From NCBI GenBank assembly GCA_031553775.1, contig JAVBLA010000018.1, positions 43,158-107,157 of the forward strand: a stretch of 64,000 nt of DNA, given 5' to 3'. Position numbers and translations under genes: made by a program. Under the pieces are notes generated by a model. That model ran no database searches, was not told the origin of the DNA, and saw only the letters and a program-made list of their open reading frames with translations. This document shows, in pieces, positions 35,641 through 44,471 of this stretch. The first letter of the stretch is position 1. Each line of letters starts with the position of its first letter. Source of the stretch: JAISFI01 sp031553775 (lineage in GTDB: Bacteria > Bacteroidota > Bacteroidia > Bacteroidales > Azobacteroidaceae).

Positions 35641-35670
35641 AGCCGATAGATTAACAATCTGTCGGCTTTT
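35641..35670 (+). terminator. Intrinsic terminator after tRNA-Cys
   Basis: Arms AGCCGATAGATT and AATCTGTCGGCT form a 12-pair stem (one G-T pair) around an AAC loop, ending in TTTT. It starts 14 bases after the tRNA and would end its transcript. Confidence 0.75.
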
Positions 35671-35692
35671 CCATTTAAAACCCAACTCACTG

Positions 35693-35725
35693 AACAATAG
35701 TGCACCCTTTCCAAACAATAGTGCA
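35693..35725 (+). repeat. 12-base direct repeat, 21-base period
   Basis: AACAATAGTGCA occurs exactly at 35693-35704 and again at 35714-35725, a 21-base repeat distance (two DNA turns). The second copy ends 23 bases before the TACCTTTG box of the following gene. This could be an operator for a regulator binding one face of the DNA. It could also be a leftover end of an IS21-type element, whose termini carry such spaced repeats. No transposase gene is nearby. Confidence 0.6.
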
Positions 35726-35748
35726 TGAGTAAATAACAAACAATGGCA

Positions 35749-35756
35749 TACCTTTG
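35749..35756 (+). promoter_or_regulatory. -7 box upstream of the first beta-helix gene
   Basis: TACCTTTG matches the Bacteroidota -7 consensus and lies 38 bases before the chosen ATG. No TTG is seen at -33; the direct repeat at 35714-35725 occupies that region, which would fit an activator-dependent promoter. Confidence 0.5.
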
Positions 35757-35794
35757 TATAATCAAGATTGTTTAACATTTTAAATCATTCCATT

Positions 35795-37189
35795 ATGCGT
35801 AAACTATTACTTCTTATTGCCATTGTATTGTCGGCCATAGTAGCCCATGCAGAAGAGACTCCAACTATTTTTTATGTGACTCCCGACGGAAATGGGAATG
35901 GATCTTCCTGGGAAAGTGCAGGTAATTTTTTTACTATTACCGACCTGGCAAGAACAATTGAAAACCACCAAATCTGGGTGAAATTCGGAACTTATTGGTT
36001 CTCCAGTCCTGTTGATTTTGATAATCTCTTTATTTACGGAGGTTTCGGAGGAGCGGAAACAGAACTTTCTCAACGGAACTGGGAAAAAAATGAAACTATT
36101 TTTGATGGGGGAGATATGAGTTCAATACTCAGGAATACCTCTAACGAACGTACTCCATTGGTATATTCTCTGGTACCATGCCTGCTGGATGGAGTTATTC
36201 TGCAAAATGCGGTAAACCCAAGTGGTGTCAACGGTGGAGCTATGATTATTAATAATGGAGCTATCGTTAAGAATTGTATTTTCAGGAACAATTACACTGC
36301 TTCCAACAATGGTGGGGCTCTACATTGCCATAGAAGTGGAGAAAATGCAAATGATAATCCATTCATCATAGCCAACTGTCTTTTCATCAATAACGAATCG
36401 GCGGCAAATGGAGGAGCAGTTCAGATTGGTGCAAAAACAGCAGCTATATTCATCAACTGCACATTTGCCAACAACCAATCGACCAAAGGAACAGGGAATA
36501 CGACTAACCGTGGAGGAGCTGTAGGAGTTGGAGCTGCGGATTCTAATGTATCGTTCATTAATTGTATTGCTCATAACAACTATGGAGCTACTCTTTACAA
36601 TAGCTATGCACAAAATAACAATACTACTACTCCTGACGGGGGTACGATCATATCCATCAACAGCGCCATAGAAAGTACAAGCGTCAAATTTTCCGACGGA
36701 GATGACATAAATCATCTCGAACTGGATCAAACTACCACCCCGGGATTCGTAGCCCCTTCTGCCAATACCGGAAAAAGAAATACGATCGATTTCGATGCTG
36801 TTTCATTCAAGTTAAGCGCCGGTTCTATCTGTATCGATAAAGGGGATAAAGACAACGAATGGTTTACCAAGGCCGATATTTCCCGCGATCTGGATTGCAA
36901 AACACGTATTGTAGGTGAAAAAGTGGATATGGGAGCCTATGAATACGGCAACGACAACAATAACATTTCATTTACAAACAGCGAAAAACAAACCCTCAAA
37001 ACATTCTCTGTAGAAAATGAATTGTATGTTTATGGTTTCCAAACGGGAGATGTACTCAGTGTCTACAACTTACAGGGAGTTCTGTTGTACACGGTGAAAG
37101 CTGAACAGAATATCGCCCGTATTCCTTTGAAAGAAAAGGGAATTTATTTGATCAAAGCCGGCAATAAGACTGCTAAATTCAATTATTAA
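35795..37189 (+). CDS. Secreted beta-helix protein, choice-of-anchor-Q type, T9SS tail
   Basis: 464 residues from the ATG at 35795 (MRKLLLLIAIVLSAIVAHA is a signal peptide); a TTG nine codons upstream in frame is rejected because the signal peptide starts at the ATG. The middle is a right-handed parallel beta-helix with repeated coils such as NNGAIVKNCIFRNN and FINCTFANNQS. Then comes the choice-of-anchor-Q block (SICIDKGD to VDMGAYEYG). The last 65 residues (VYNLQGVLLYTV, KGIYLIKAG) are a T9SS type A sorting domain. It is probably exported to the surface. Ligand or enzymatic activity is unknown. It is the first of three tandem paralogues. Confidence 0.82.
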   Translation: MRKLLLLIAIVLSAIVAHAEETPTIFYVTPDGNGNGSSWESAGNFFTITDLARTIENHQIWVKFGTYWFSSPVDFDNLFIYGGFGGAETELSQRNWEKNETIFDGGDMSSILRNTSNERTPLVYSLVPCLLDGVILQNAVNPSGVNGGAMIINNGAIVKNCIFRNNYTASNNGGALHCHRSGENANDNPFIIANCLFINNESAANGGAVQIGAKTAAIFINCTFANNQSTKGTGNTTNRGGAVGVGAADSNVSFINCIAHNNYGATLYNSYAQNNNTTTPDGGTIISINSAIESTSVKFSDGDDINHLELDQTTTPGFVAPSANTGKRNTIDFDAVSFKLSAGSICIDKGDKDNEWFTKADISRDLDCKTRIVGEKVDMGAYEYGNDNNNISFTNSEKQTLKTFSVENELYVYGFQTGDVLSVYNLQGVLLYTVKAEQNIARIPLKEKGIYLIKAGNKTAKFNY

Positions 37190-37208
37190 ACATTAATAAA
37201 CAGGTTTG

Positions 37209-37263
37209 TCACGAATTACACCAATGAATACCCAATGTTGTATTTTCATTGGTGTAATTTGTG
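37209..37263 (+). terminator. Hairpin between the first and second beta-helix genes
   Basis: An 18-19 pair stem (core ATTACACCAATGAA with TTCATTGGTGTAAT, one G-T pair further out) lies 20 bases after the stop codon. There is no T-run after it. It may end or attenuate transcription, or be a dispersed palindromic spacer. Confidence 0.5.
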
Positions 37264-37295
37264 AAAACTTAATTATCTGACAGTAAACCACATCC

Positions 37296-40013
37296 ATGCA
37301 TAAATCATTACTTTTCGGCTCTGCCGCCCTGCTTTCATCAGCTATCGCACAAGCGGAAGATCCCGCCCGCCCCAATATTATTTTCATCATGGCCGACGAC
37401 CTCGGTTATTCAGAATTAGGTTGTTACGGGAATACTTTCAACGAAACGCCTGTATTAGACGAAATGGCTCAGAATGGAATCCGCTTTACCCATGCCCATA
37501 CAGGAGCATCGCTGAGTTCTCCTACCCGTGCCGCCCTGATGACCGGCCAAACACCTTACCGGGTGGGAATCGTAGATTTCCTCCGCGGAAATTCCCAGCA
37601 CATGCGTACCGATATTACCACTATCGCAGAAGTCTTGCGAGATAACGGTTACCACACAGGAATGATCGGCAAATGGCACCTTACAGGTTACCGCCTTTCC
37701 GGGGCTTCGGCAGAAGTCTTTCCTTCCGAAAGGGGATTTCAGGAAGTGATGGTATCAGAAAATCAGTACATTGCCGACGGATCATACTTTCATCCTTACC
37801 ATTTTAACAAAAACGTAACCAAAGTACTGCCGGGAGACAAAGAATTTTTAGTAGACCGGATGAACTATGAAGCCGTAGAATTTATCAAACGAAATAAGGA
37901 AAAACCATTTTTCCTGTACCTTACTCATTATGCCGTACACACACAGGTGATGGGAGATCCGGCCACGGTCGACCATTTCCGTCAAAAACCGGGTGCCGGA
38001 ACCAGTGCGCCTTCGGCTGCCAACCCGAACAATGACCCTTATACCAAATATCCGGCCGATTACCAGGCTAAAAAAAACAACCCGCACTTAGCCGCACAAC
38101 TCAAACACATCGACACGGGAGTAGGAGAAATTCTTCAAACCCTGCGGGATAACGGCTTGCTGGAAAATACACTGGTGATTTTTACCAGCGATAACGGAGG
38201 CGCTACCGCCGTCACCACCAACGCACCCCTGAGGGGCGGAAAAACCAGTTTGTACGAAGGTGGGACCCGGGTACCGATGATTTTTTACGGATATGGAACG
38301 AAACAAGGCCCAAAGGAAATACAAACCCGGATCACTTCCATGGACTTCTTCCCTACTTTTTGTGAACTGACACAGAGTACGGGACCCGACCAGATATGCG
38401 ATGGGGTATCTGTCCTGCCTTTATTAAAGGGAGAATCCCTGCCTCAGCGGGATTTTTTCTGGTACTATCCCCCGATTGTGAAAGAATGGAGCGCCGGGCG
38501 CTCTATTGAAGCATCTGTTATATCGGGCGACTATAAACTGATTGAAAGATATTCCGTTTCAGGAGGCAAATTAGCAATTACGGAACAGGAACTTTACGAT
38601 ATTACAAACGATCCGTACGAAACCACAAACATCTCCAAGACACAAACTGCTTCCAAAATCCTGCTGAGTAATAAAATCGACCAATGGAGAAATAAAATTG
38701 ATGCGGAAAGGGTCAGTAACAAGACTGTTATTTATGTATCTCCCACCGGAGCAGGTACCCAGGACGGATCTTCCTGGGAAAATGCGGCCACCCTGATTGC
38801 CGGAACAGATAAAGCAAGAACGATCGGAGACCACGAACTCTGGCTGAAAGCCGGTACATATATGATCTCCTCTCCCATCAACTTAGACTATCTTTATATT
38901 TATGGAGGGTTCAAAGGTGATGAAGAAAACCAGTACGACCGGAACTGGCATGATCATCCGGTTATCTTAGACGGGAACAATCAGGTTTCTCCCTTACGGA
39001 ATACAAGCGGAGACCGTCCGGGAGGCGCCAATCTATCCATCCCCTGTGTTTTGGATGGTGTAATCATACAGAACGGTTTGAATCCTTCAACAGAAAACGG
39101 CGGAGGAATGATCGTCAACAACGGGGCAGTTGTCCGGAACTGCATTTTCCGCAACAATGCCACCCAAAATAGTAAGAACGGAGCCGCGTTCCATTGTCAC
39201 GGAGGATATTGTATCGTTGAAAACTCTTTATTCGTCAACAATACTTCTTCCGGTAACGGAGGCGCCATACAGGTAGGCGGAGGCGTGAACACCACCGTAA
39301 GGAATTGTACTTTTACGAATAATAAAGCAGCCGGACCGGGCGGAGCTATCGGTGTCGGTACGAATGCATCCAATGTAGTTATCATCAACAGTATCGCCCA
39401 TAACAATCTTTATGGGACATCGAACTATAGCAGTTACGGACAAAATTCGGATGTCAATGGAGGGGGCACCATCGTTTCCGTACACAGCGCCATCGAAAGT
39501 ACCAGCAGTAAATTTACGGATGGCGATGATACCCGGCATATCGCCTTATCCCGTACTAATACTCCTAATTTTACGTCTCCTGTTTCAATCTTCGGGAAGG
39601 GCAGTAACAGTACGGAAAACACAGCCATTTATGGGGCATCTTACACCCTTGCAAAAGGCTCTCCCTGCATAGACCAGGGAAATGACGACGAAGCTGCCGA
39701 TATTTTCTTCGATTTAGCCTGCAACGAGCGGATCCAGGGTGTATGCATAGATATGGGAGCTTACGAATTCAAGGTGAACAGCAATTTACCGGCCAATAGT
39801 TCTCCTGTCAGGCTAAAAGCATTTGTTGCTGAAAATGAAATCTATATATCAGGAGTGCAAAAAGGAAATATCATCAGGGTATACAATTCCCTGGGTATGC
39901 CAGTTTACACACAAGCGGTAGAAAACGACCGCGATTACACCATGGTGCGCCTGAACCACCGGGGAATATATTTCGTTTCGGCCGGTCAGGAAACAGCAAA
40001 AGTAAGATACTAA
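37296..40013 (+). CDS. Sulfatase fused to a beta-helix module, T9SS tail
   Basis: 905 residues. Signal peptide 1-20 (ends AIAQA). The sulfatase domain spans about 24-475: metal-binding ADDLGYSELG (D34, D35), the formylglycine signature S74-S-P-T-R78 of the serine type (needs an anSME maturase), GKWHLTG (K126, H128), HYAVH and SDNGG with RGGKTSLYEGGTRVP. From about 478 a beta-helix module starts (VSPTGAGTQDGSSW), homologous to the whole of the neighbouring proteins, with the choice-of-anchor-Q block near 810-835. Residues from about 840 form a T9SS type A sorting domain. It probably desulfates an extracellular glycan at the cell surface. The glycan is unknown. Confidence 0.88.
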   Translation: MHKSLLFGSAALLSSAIAQAEDPARPNIIFIMADDLGYSELGCYGNTFNETPVLDEMAQNGIRFTHAHTGASLSSPTRAALMTGQTPYRVGIVDFLRGNSQHMRTDITTIAEVLRDNGYHTGMIGKWHLTGYRLSGASAEVFPSERGFQEVMVSENQYIADGSYFHPYHFNKNVTKVLPGDKEFLVDRMNYEAVEFIKRNKEKPFFLYLTHYAVHTQVMGDPATVDHFRQKPGAGTSAPSAANPNNDPYTKYPADYQAKKNNPHLAAQLKHIDTGVGEILQTLRDNGLLENTLVIFTSDNGGATAVTTNAPLRGGKTSLYEGGTRVPMIFYGYGTKQGPKEIQTRITSMDFFPTFCELTQSTGPDQICDGVSVLPLLKGESLPQRDFFWYYPPIVKEWSAGRSIEASVISGDYKLIERYSVSGGKLAITEQELYDITNDPYETTNISKTQTASKILLSNKIDQWRNKIDAERVSNKTVIYVSPTGAGTQDGSSWENAATLIAGTDKARTIGDHELWLKAGTYMISSPINLDYLYIYGGFKGDEENQYDRNWHDHPVILDGNNQVSPLRNTSGDRPGGANLSIPCVLDGVIIQNGLNPSTENGGGMIVNNGAVVRNCIFRNNATQNSKNGAAFHCHGGYCIVENSLFVNNTSSGNGGAIQVGGGVNTTVRNCTFTNNKAAGPGGAIGVGTNASNVVIINSIAHNNLYGTSNYSSYGQNSDVNGGGTIVSVHSAIESTSSKFTDGDDTRHIALSRTNTPNFTSPVSIFGKGSNSTENTAIYGASYTLAKGSPCIDQGNDDEAADIFFDLACNERIQGVCIDMGAYEFKVNSNLPANSSPVRLKAFVAENEIYISGVQKGNIIRVYNSLGMPVYTQAVENDRDYTMVRLNHRGIYFVSAGQETAKVRY

Positions 40014-40060
40014 CAGTAATCGAATATATTTATAATGTTTAATCTTTTAATAACTATTTT

Positions 40061-41449
40061 ATGCGTAAATTACTACTTATCACAGCGATCTTGCTGACAG
40101 GCTTTATGGCCCAGGCACAACAGTATTGCATTTCTCCAGACGGCGCCGGAAGGAAAGACGGATCGGATTGGGCCAATGCGGGCGATCTGAATTTGGTAAA
40201 ATCTCTCGACAGGGATGGTTCTTCCGAATACACTTTATTGTTCAAATCGGGCACCTATCTATTCTCAGAAGCAATTAATTTCGACAACCTGTTTATTTAC
40301 GGAGGATTTGACGGAACGGAAACCCAATTATCAGAACGGGATTGGGCAAAGAACCAGACCATTTTTGATGGACAGGGGACTTCATCTCTTCTTAGAAACA
40401 GTACAGACACTAACCGTCCGGGGGGAAATACGGCGAGTATTCCCTGCCTGTTAGATGGAGTTATTTTGCAAAATGCTACGAATAACGGTAACGGAGGGGC
40501 TATGATTATCAATAACGGGGCAAAAATCAGCAATTGTATTTTCAGAAACAATGCAACATCTACTGCCAATGGCGCAGCATTCCATTGTCACAATTCTACC
40601 AGCAGTGGTTCATTTATTATTTCCAACTGTCTTTTTATCAACAACACTTCGATAGGAAACGGTGGTGCTGTTCAAATCGGAGCAGCTGTTTCCGCCACTT
40701 TCATCAATTGTACTTTTGCAAACAACAAAGCATCAAGAGGTGCCAATAATAATACAAACAGAGGAGGAGCTATCGGCCTGGCAAATGACAAGGCAATCGC
40801 AACGTTTGTAAATTGCATTGCATTTAATAACATGGGAGGAGATGATAGTATGGAAAGCATTGGACCCAACTCCAGTACTGTAAATGCAGGAGATGGTGTA
40901 GTATTCTATTATACTGCTATGGAAACTGCCTGCGCGAAGTTTGTCGACAAAAGCAATGGATGCTTTTATCTTTCCTCCACCGGCACAGTTGATTCCAAAA
41001 TACCTGATTTTGAATCTCCTGCAAGTATTATTGGCAAAGGAGATGAAAGCATAGTCAATGTAGCTTCCTACAAACTCAAACCCACCTCGGTCTGTATTGA
41101 TAAGGGAGATCAGACCAATCAAACATTCACAGATGCTAACTTCACCCTCGATCTGGCAGCTAAACAACGTATCGTAGGAAATAATGTGGATATGGGAGCT
41201 TACGAATACAGTCCTGTAACTAATATCCCGGCCGGAGTATTTGAAAAGAATACCATCAAAGCAATTTCTGCCGGTAATGAACTGTTGATCTCAGGAGTAA
41301 AGGCCGGTGATATACTGAAGGTATACAATCTGCAAGGTTCCTTGGTTTATTCCCAGGAAATAAAAGGAGAATACACAGCAGTTCCTCTGCAAACAAGAGG
41401 AGTTTATGTTGTTGTTGCAGGACATGATGTATTGAAAGTAAAATTTTAA
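40061..41449 (+). CDS. Secreted beta-helix protein, third paralogue, T9SS tail
   Basis: 462 residues. The signal peptide is MRKLLLITAILLTGFMAQA. The beta-helix region repeats the same coils as the two upstream genes (FDGQGTSSLLRN, NNGAKISNCIFRNNAT, FINCTFANNKAS). The choice-of-anchor-Q block reads SVCIDKGD to VDMGAYEYS. The T9SS type A tail includes VYNLQGSLVYSQ and RGVYVVVAGHD. Several blocks are close to the 35795 gene even at DNA level, pointing to duplication. Function unknown; probably surface-exposed. A strong terminator follows. Confidence 0.82.
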   Translation: MRKLLLITAILLTGFMAQAQQYCISPDGAGRKDGSDWANAGDLNLVKSLDRDGSSEYTLLFKSGTYLFSEAINFDNLFIYGGFDGTETQLSERDWAKNQTIFDGQGTSSLLRNSTDTNRPGGNTASIPCLLDGVILQNATNNGNGGAMIINNGAKISNCIFRNNATSTANGAAFHCHNSTSSGSFIISNCLFINNTSIGNGGAVQIGAAVSATFINCTFANNKASRGANNNTNRGGAIGLANDKAIATFVNCIAFNNMGGDDSMESIGPNSSTVNAGDGVVFYYTAMETACAKFVDKSNGCFYLSSTGTVDSKIPDFESPASIIGKGDESIVNVASYKLKPTSVCIDKGDQTNQTFTDANFTLDLAAKQRIVGNNVDMGAYEYSPVTNIPAGVFEKNTIKAISAGNELLISGVKAGDILKVYNLQGSLVYSQEIKGEYTAVPLQTRGVYVVVAGHDVLKVKF

Positions 41450-41504
41450 CAAGAGCTAACCTATTTCAATATAATTACCGGATCTTGTTTCCGGTTGAAG
41501 GAAG

Positions 41505-41535
41505 TCCGATGGGTTTTATACCCATCGGATTTTTT
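41505..41535 (+). terminator. Intrinsic terminator between convergent genes
   Basis: Nine-pair stem TCCGATGGG / CCCATCGGA with a TTTTATA loop and six T residues. It ends the beta-helix gene cluster and lies just before the 3' end of the convergent dgt gene. Confidence 0.88.
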
Positions 41536-41567
41536 AATGAAATTCAGCTATAATTAATACATTTCAA

Positions 41568-42896
41568 TCACACCACCGGCAAATTCATCCCCGTCAACTT
41601 CCGGTATAAATCCAACGCATACACATCAGTCATCCCCGATACATAATCGATCACCGATTGTATCTTGGCGTAAGTACTCTCGCTTGTTGTGGCAAACTGA
41701 TCCGGAAAACTCCGCAGCAGGAGTTTTGAATAAACATGATCCGGATGAAGCATGGCATAGATAAATGTATCCAGCAGGAATCCTATGATCCGGTAACCGG
41801 CCAGTTCGATATCCAGTACATCTCTCGAACGGTAAATTTTCTGTATGGAGACTTCCGCACATTTGGCATAGGCATTTCCAGGCAGCTCGTCGATATGATC
41901 GATCAGGGAGCCTTGGAAAACACCCTGCAGGATCTCTTTTTCATGCTCCAGAAAAACCCGGCTGCATTCGTCGATTAACAAACCGATGAGGGTAGAGCGT
42001 AAATAAGCGATTTTCTCATTCACATCATCCAGCATCTGCATGATCTGCACGATATGCGCCTGCTTTTCCCTGGAGAAAAACTGCAACATCAGACCCACGG
42101 TTTCTTCGGTGCTCATCAATCGTAATTTGTGCGCATCTTCCAGATCCATAACCTGATAACAGATATCGTCGGCCGCTTCTACCAAGTACACTAAAGGATA
42201 GCGGACAAAACTCGCCGGATAATCGGAAAGCTGTGCGATACCCAGATCGGTGGCAATACGGGTAAAGGCCCTTTCTTCCGGAGCGAAAAATCCGAATTTT
42301 CCTTTATCGCCCGATAACAGGGAAGAATAAGGATATTTTACAATAGATGCCAAAGTAGAATAGGTCAGGACAAAACCGCCCTGCCGGCGCCCCTTAAACT
42401 GGTGCGTCAACAAACGGAAGGAATTGGCATTGCCTTCAAAATGAATAAAATCGGCCGCCCGTCCGCCTTCTTCTTTGATCTGCGTCAACAAATAAGCACC
42501 TTTTCCTTCCGTGAAATAAGAAGAGATCGCTTTCTCTCCCGAATGTCCGAAAGGAGGATTGCCCAAATCGTGTGCCAGACAGGCTGCCGAAACAATCGAA
42601 CCTATTTCCATGAAATCTGTCGGATCGTCGGGATACATCTCCTGAAGGGCACGCCCCACCTTATCGCCCAAAGAGCGGCCTACACAAGCCACTTCCAGAC
42701 TATGGGTCAGCCTGTTATGCACAAATATACTACCAGGAAGAGGAAAAACCTGTGTTTTATTCTGTAACCTCCTGAACGGAGAGGAAAATATCAGCCGGTC
42801 GTAATCCCGCTGGAAAGCCGTCCGGTCATGTTTTTTTACGTCATGGTAAGCTTCCATGCCGAAACGCTTCGATGATAATAATTGTTGCCAGTTCAT
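41568..42896 (-). CDS. dgt: Deoxyguanosinetriphosphate triphosphohydrolase (dGTPase family)
   Basis: 442 residues from the ATG at 42896 (MNWQQLLSSKRFG). An upstream in-frame start would overlap the YbaN gene by 31 bases; the chosen ATG begins 2 bases after that gene's stop. HD-domain motifs are RLTHSLEVACVGRSLG, AACLAHDLGNPPFGHSGE and YLVEAADDICYQVMDLED. The N-terminal RDYDRLIFSSPFRRLQNKTQV is the diagnostic dGTPase start. The enzyme hydrolyses dGTP (or dNTPs) to the nucleoside and triphosphate and helps control dNTP pools. Confidence 0.93.
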   Translation of the reverse strand: MNWQQLLSSKRFGMEAYHDVKKHDRTAFQRDYDRLIFSSPFRRLQNKTQVFPLPGSIFVHNRLTHSLEVACVGRSLGDKVGRALQEMYPDDPTDFMEIGSIVSAACLAHDLGNPPFGHSGEKAISSYFTEGKGAYLLTQIKEEGGRAADFIHFEGNANSFRLLTHQFKGRRQGGFVLTYSTLASIVKYPYSSLLSGDKGKFGFFAPEERAFTRIATDLGIAQLSDYPASFVRYPLVYLVEAADDICYQVMDLEDAHKLRLMSTEETVGLMLQFFSREKQAHIVQIMQMLDDVNEKIAYLRSTLIGLLIDECSRVFLEHEKEILQGVFQGSLIDHIDELPGNAYAKCAEVSIQKIYRSRDVLDIELAGYRIIGFLLDTFIYAMLHPDHVYSKLLLRSFPDQFATTSESTYAKIQSVIDYVSGMTDVYALDLYRKLTGMNLPVV

Positions 42897-42898
42897 AG

Positions 42899-43264
42899 CT
42901 ATTTGTTTTTGAAAGAAGCAATATGCCATGTTACGCCTATTGCTATTATTAATAACAATATTTTGAGCAGGATGGTTTCAACAACACAAAATATACAATA
43001 TAACATACTTCCCCACATCAGGGAAAGGGATAGTATTTTGGCCCGGATCGGGATCACTTTGTTCTCACGGAAGTTCCGGATATATTTCCCCAAATACGGT
43101 TGACGGAGCAACCATTCGTAACAGACAGGAGAACTGCGGTAATACAGGAAAGCCGTCAGCAGAAGAAAGGGAGTGGTAGGCAACAATGGAAGAAAAGCGC
43201 CTATAATACCCAGCACCAGGCTAATCGTACCCAGGATAATCATTAACAGGCGGACAACCGGCAT
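42899..43264 (-). CDS. YbaN/DUF454 family inner membrane protein
   Basis: 121 residues with three or four membrane segments. The pattern GIIGAFLPLLPTTPFLLLTAFLYYRSSP, with its paired prolines, identifies the DUF454 (YbaN) family; RQPYLGKYIRNFRENKVIP is the usual cytoplasmic loop. Function is not established. It shares one base with the CPBP protease gene and lies 2 bases before dgt, so the three form one operon. Confidence 0.85.
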   Translation of the reverse strand: MPVVRLLMIILGTISLVLGIIGAFLPLLPTTPFLLLTAFLYYRSSPVCYEWLLRQPYLGKYIRNFRENKVIPIRAKILSLSLMWGSMLYCIFCVVETILLKILLLIIAIGVTWHIASFKNK

Positions 43265-44163
43265 TATTCACCTCCCGGTTGAAGCTGTTCTTTTTTCCCC
43301 AATCGCATAATTCCGTATGATACAATGAGCAACAAAACCAGGGATACAATAGCCATCCAGAAAGAATCTTTCGTTCCTAAAGTATCTAAAGACTCGAGCT
43401 GCCTGGCATCCGTAACAAAATAATAGGATGACACACTGATCATGTTATTGACAAAATGTGCAATAACCGGAATCCAAAGGCTTCGTGTCCAAAGCAATAA
43501 ATATCCAAAAAATGCTCCTAACAGCAAACGGGGAAGAAACCCGAAAAACTGCATATGGAACGCACTGAAAATACAGGCAACCACCCAGATCACCACATGG
43601 GGATTCCGGGCTATTTTACCGAAAATCCGTTGCATGGCCCCCCGGAAAAAAAACTCTTCCCCCAAAGATGCCACTACCCCGAAAAGAAGCACATTAAACA
43701 GGAATACCGGAATACCGTCTGCTTTCAGCATGCGTTCGGACAGAATTTTCGATGCGTCTTCCATCTCGCGCAAATAATTTTCCAGCGTTTTCAGAGATTC
43801 GGGAAGCACCATTTGTTCATTCAGAGATATGATATAATTCAAAAACGGCATGGCAACAAGCACTGCGATAATTGTAAGCACCACTGCCGGGATCGACGGC
43901 TTGCGTAACCGGAGGTACTCCACTGTATTTTCACTGAATAAACGACTGGCATACATAGCCGACAGGAAAAACATACCAAGGGAAGCAAACAACTGCATCA
44001 CCCGCATGGCATCGATATTGGAATTGATTGTTTCTAAAGAAACACCTGTAAGCATGGCAAATAAGAAGAACACTAAAAAGCCCAGCATAGCGCCTGTACC
44101 CCATAACAAAATCAAAAGAGCCAGCTGGATAAAAAACGGAGAAGATTTAAATATTCCCTGCAT
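43264..44163 (-). CDS. CPBP family intramembrane metalloprotease
   Basis: 299 residues with about eight membrane segments. The CPBP (CAAX protease and bacteriocin-processing) motifs are present in order: EEFFFRGAMQRIFG, then FSAFHMQFFGFLPRLLLG and HFVNNM, giving the Glu-Glu, His and His-x3-Asn residues. Family members cleave within the membrane; the substrate is not known. It heads the minus-strand operon and has its own promoter. Confidence 0.88.
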   Translation of the reverse strand: MQGIFKSSPFFIQLALLILLWGTGAMLGFLVFFLFAMLTGVSLETINSNIDAMRVMQLFASLGMFFLSAMYASRLFSENTVEYLRLRKPSIPAVVLTIIAVLVAMPFLNYIISLNEQMVLPESLKTLENYLREMEDASKILSERMLKADGIPVFLFNVLLFGVVASLGEEFFFRGAMQRIFGKIARNPHVVIWVVACIFSAFHMQFFGFLPRLLLGAFFGYLLLWTRSLWIPVIAHFVNNMISVSSYYFVTDARQLESLDTLGTKDSFWMAIVSLVLLLIVSYGIMRLGKKEQLQPGGE

Positions 44164-44184
44164 ATTTGTTCATATTTTAGGATG

Positions 44185-44215
44185 CAAAGGTACAAAAATC
44201 CGAACGATCTCACAA
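44185..44215 (-). promoter_or_regulatory. Promoter of the CPBP-ybaN-dgt operon
   Basis: On the minus strand TTG (44213-44215), 20 bases, then TACCTTTG (44185-44192) match the Bacteroidota pattern. The ATG is 22 bases downstream of the -7 box. Confidence 0.75.
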
Positions 44216-44324
44216 GTGCCAATGGGCTTTAGTGAATTTTATGTTAAATATCTTGATATCAACAGAAAATTTCGGTATTTTTGAGAATTGTTCAAATTTT
44301 TACCATCAGGGAATCCAACCATTT

Positions 44325-44471
44325 TCAAGATACGACATCCAGGGGAAAAGAATTCAGACACAGTCATTAACAGATAATTTCATTGATTTACCTGAACTTG
44401 CACCAGGTGTTTATTTGTTAGAAATAATCAGCAAAGATAAAACCATCGAAAGAAGAAAGATTGTTTTGTAA
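44325..44471 (+). pseudogene. Orphan T9SS type A sorting-domain fragment
   Basis: The intergenic stretch 44164-44527 contains a frame whose last 48 residues (SRYDIQGKRIQTQ, FIDLPELAPGVYLLEI, ERRKIVL) look exactly like the final two-thirds of a T9SS type A sorting domain. The frame upstream (from a GTG at 44232) shows no signal peptide or passenger domain. It is best read as the 3' remnant of a lost exported-protein gene. Its last codons now hold the -33 element of the tig promoter. Apart from this and two promoters I see nothing else in the gap. Confidence 0.7.

Noticed and set aside
35795..41449. Repeated NNG/NCxFxNN units as a possible CRISPR or DNA repeat array
   Set aside because: The repeats are protein-level coils of beta-helix domains with variable DNA; there are no constant repeats with unique spacers.
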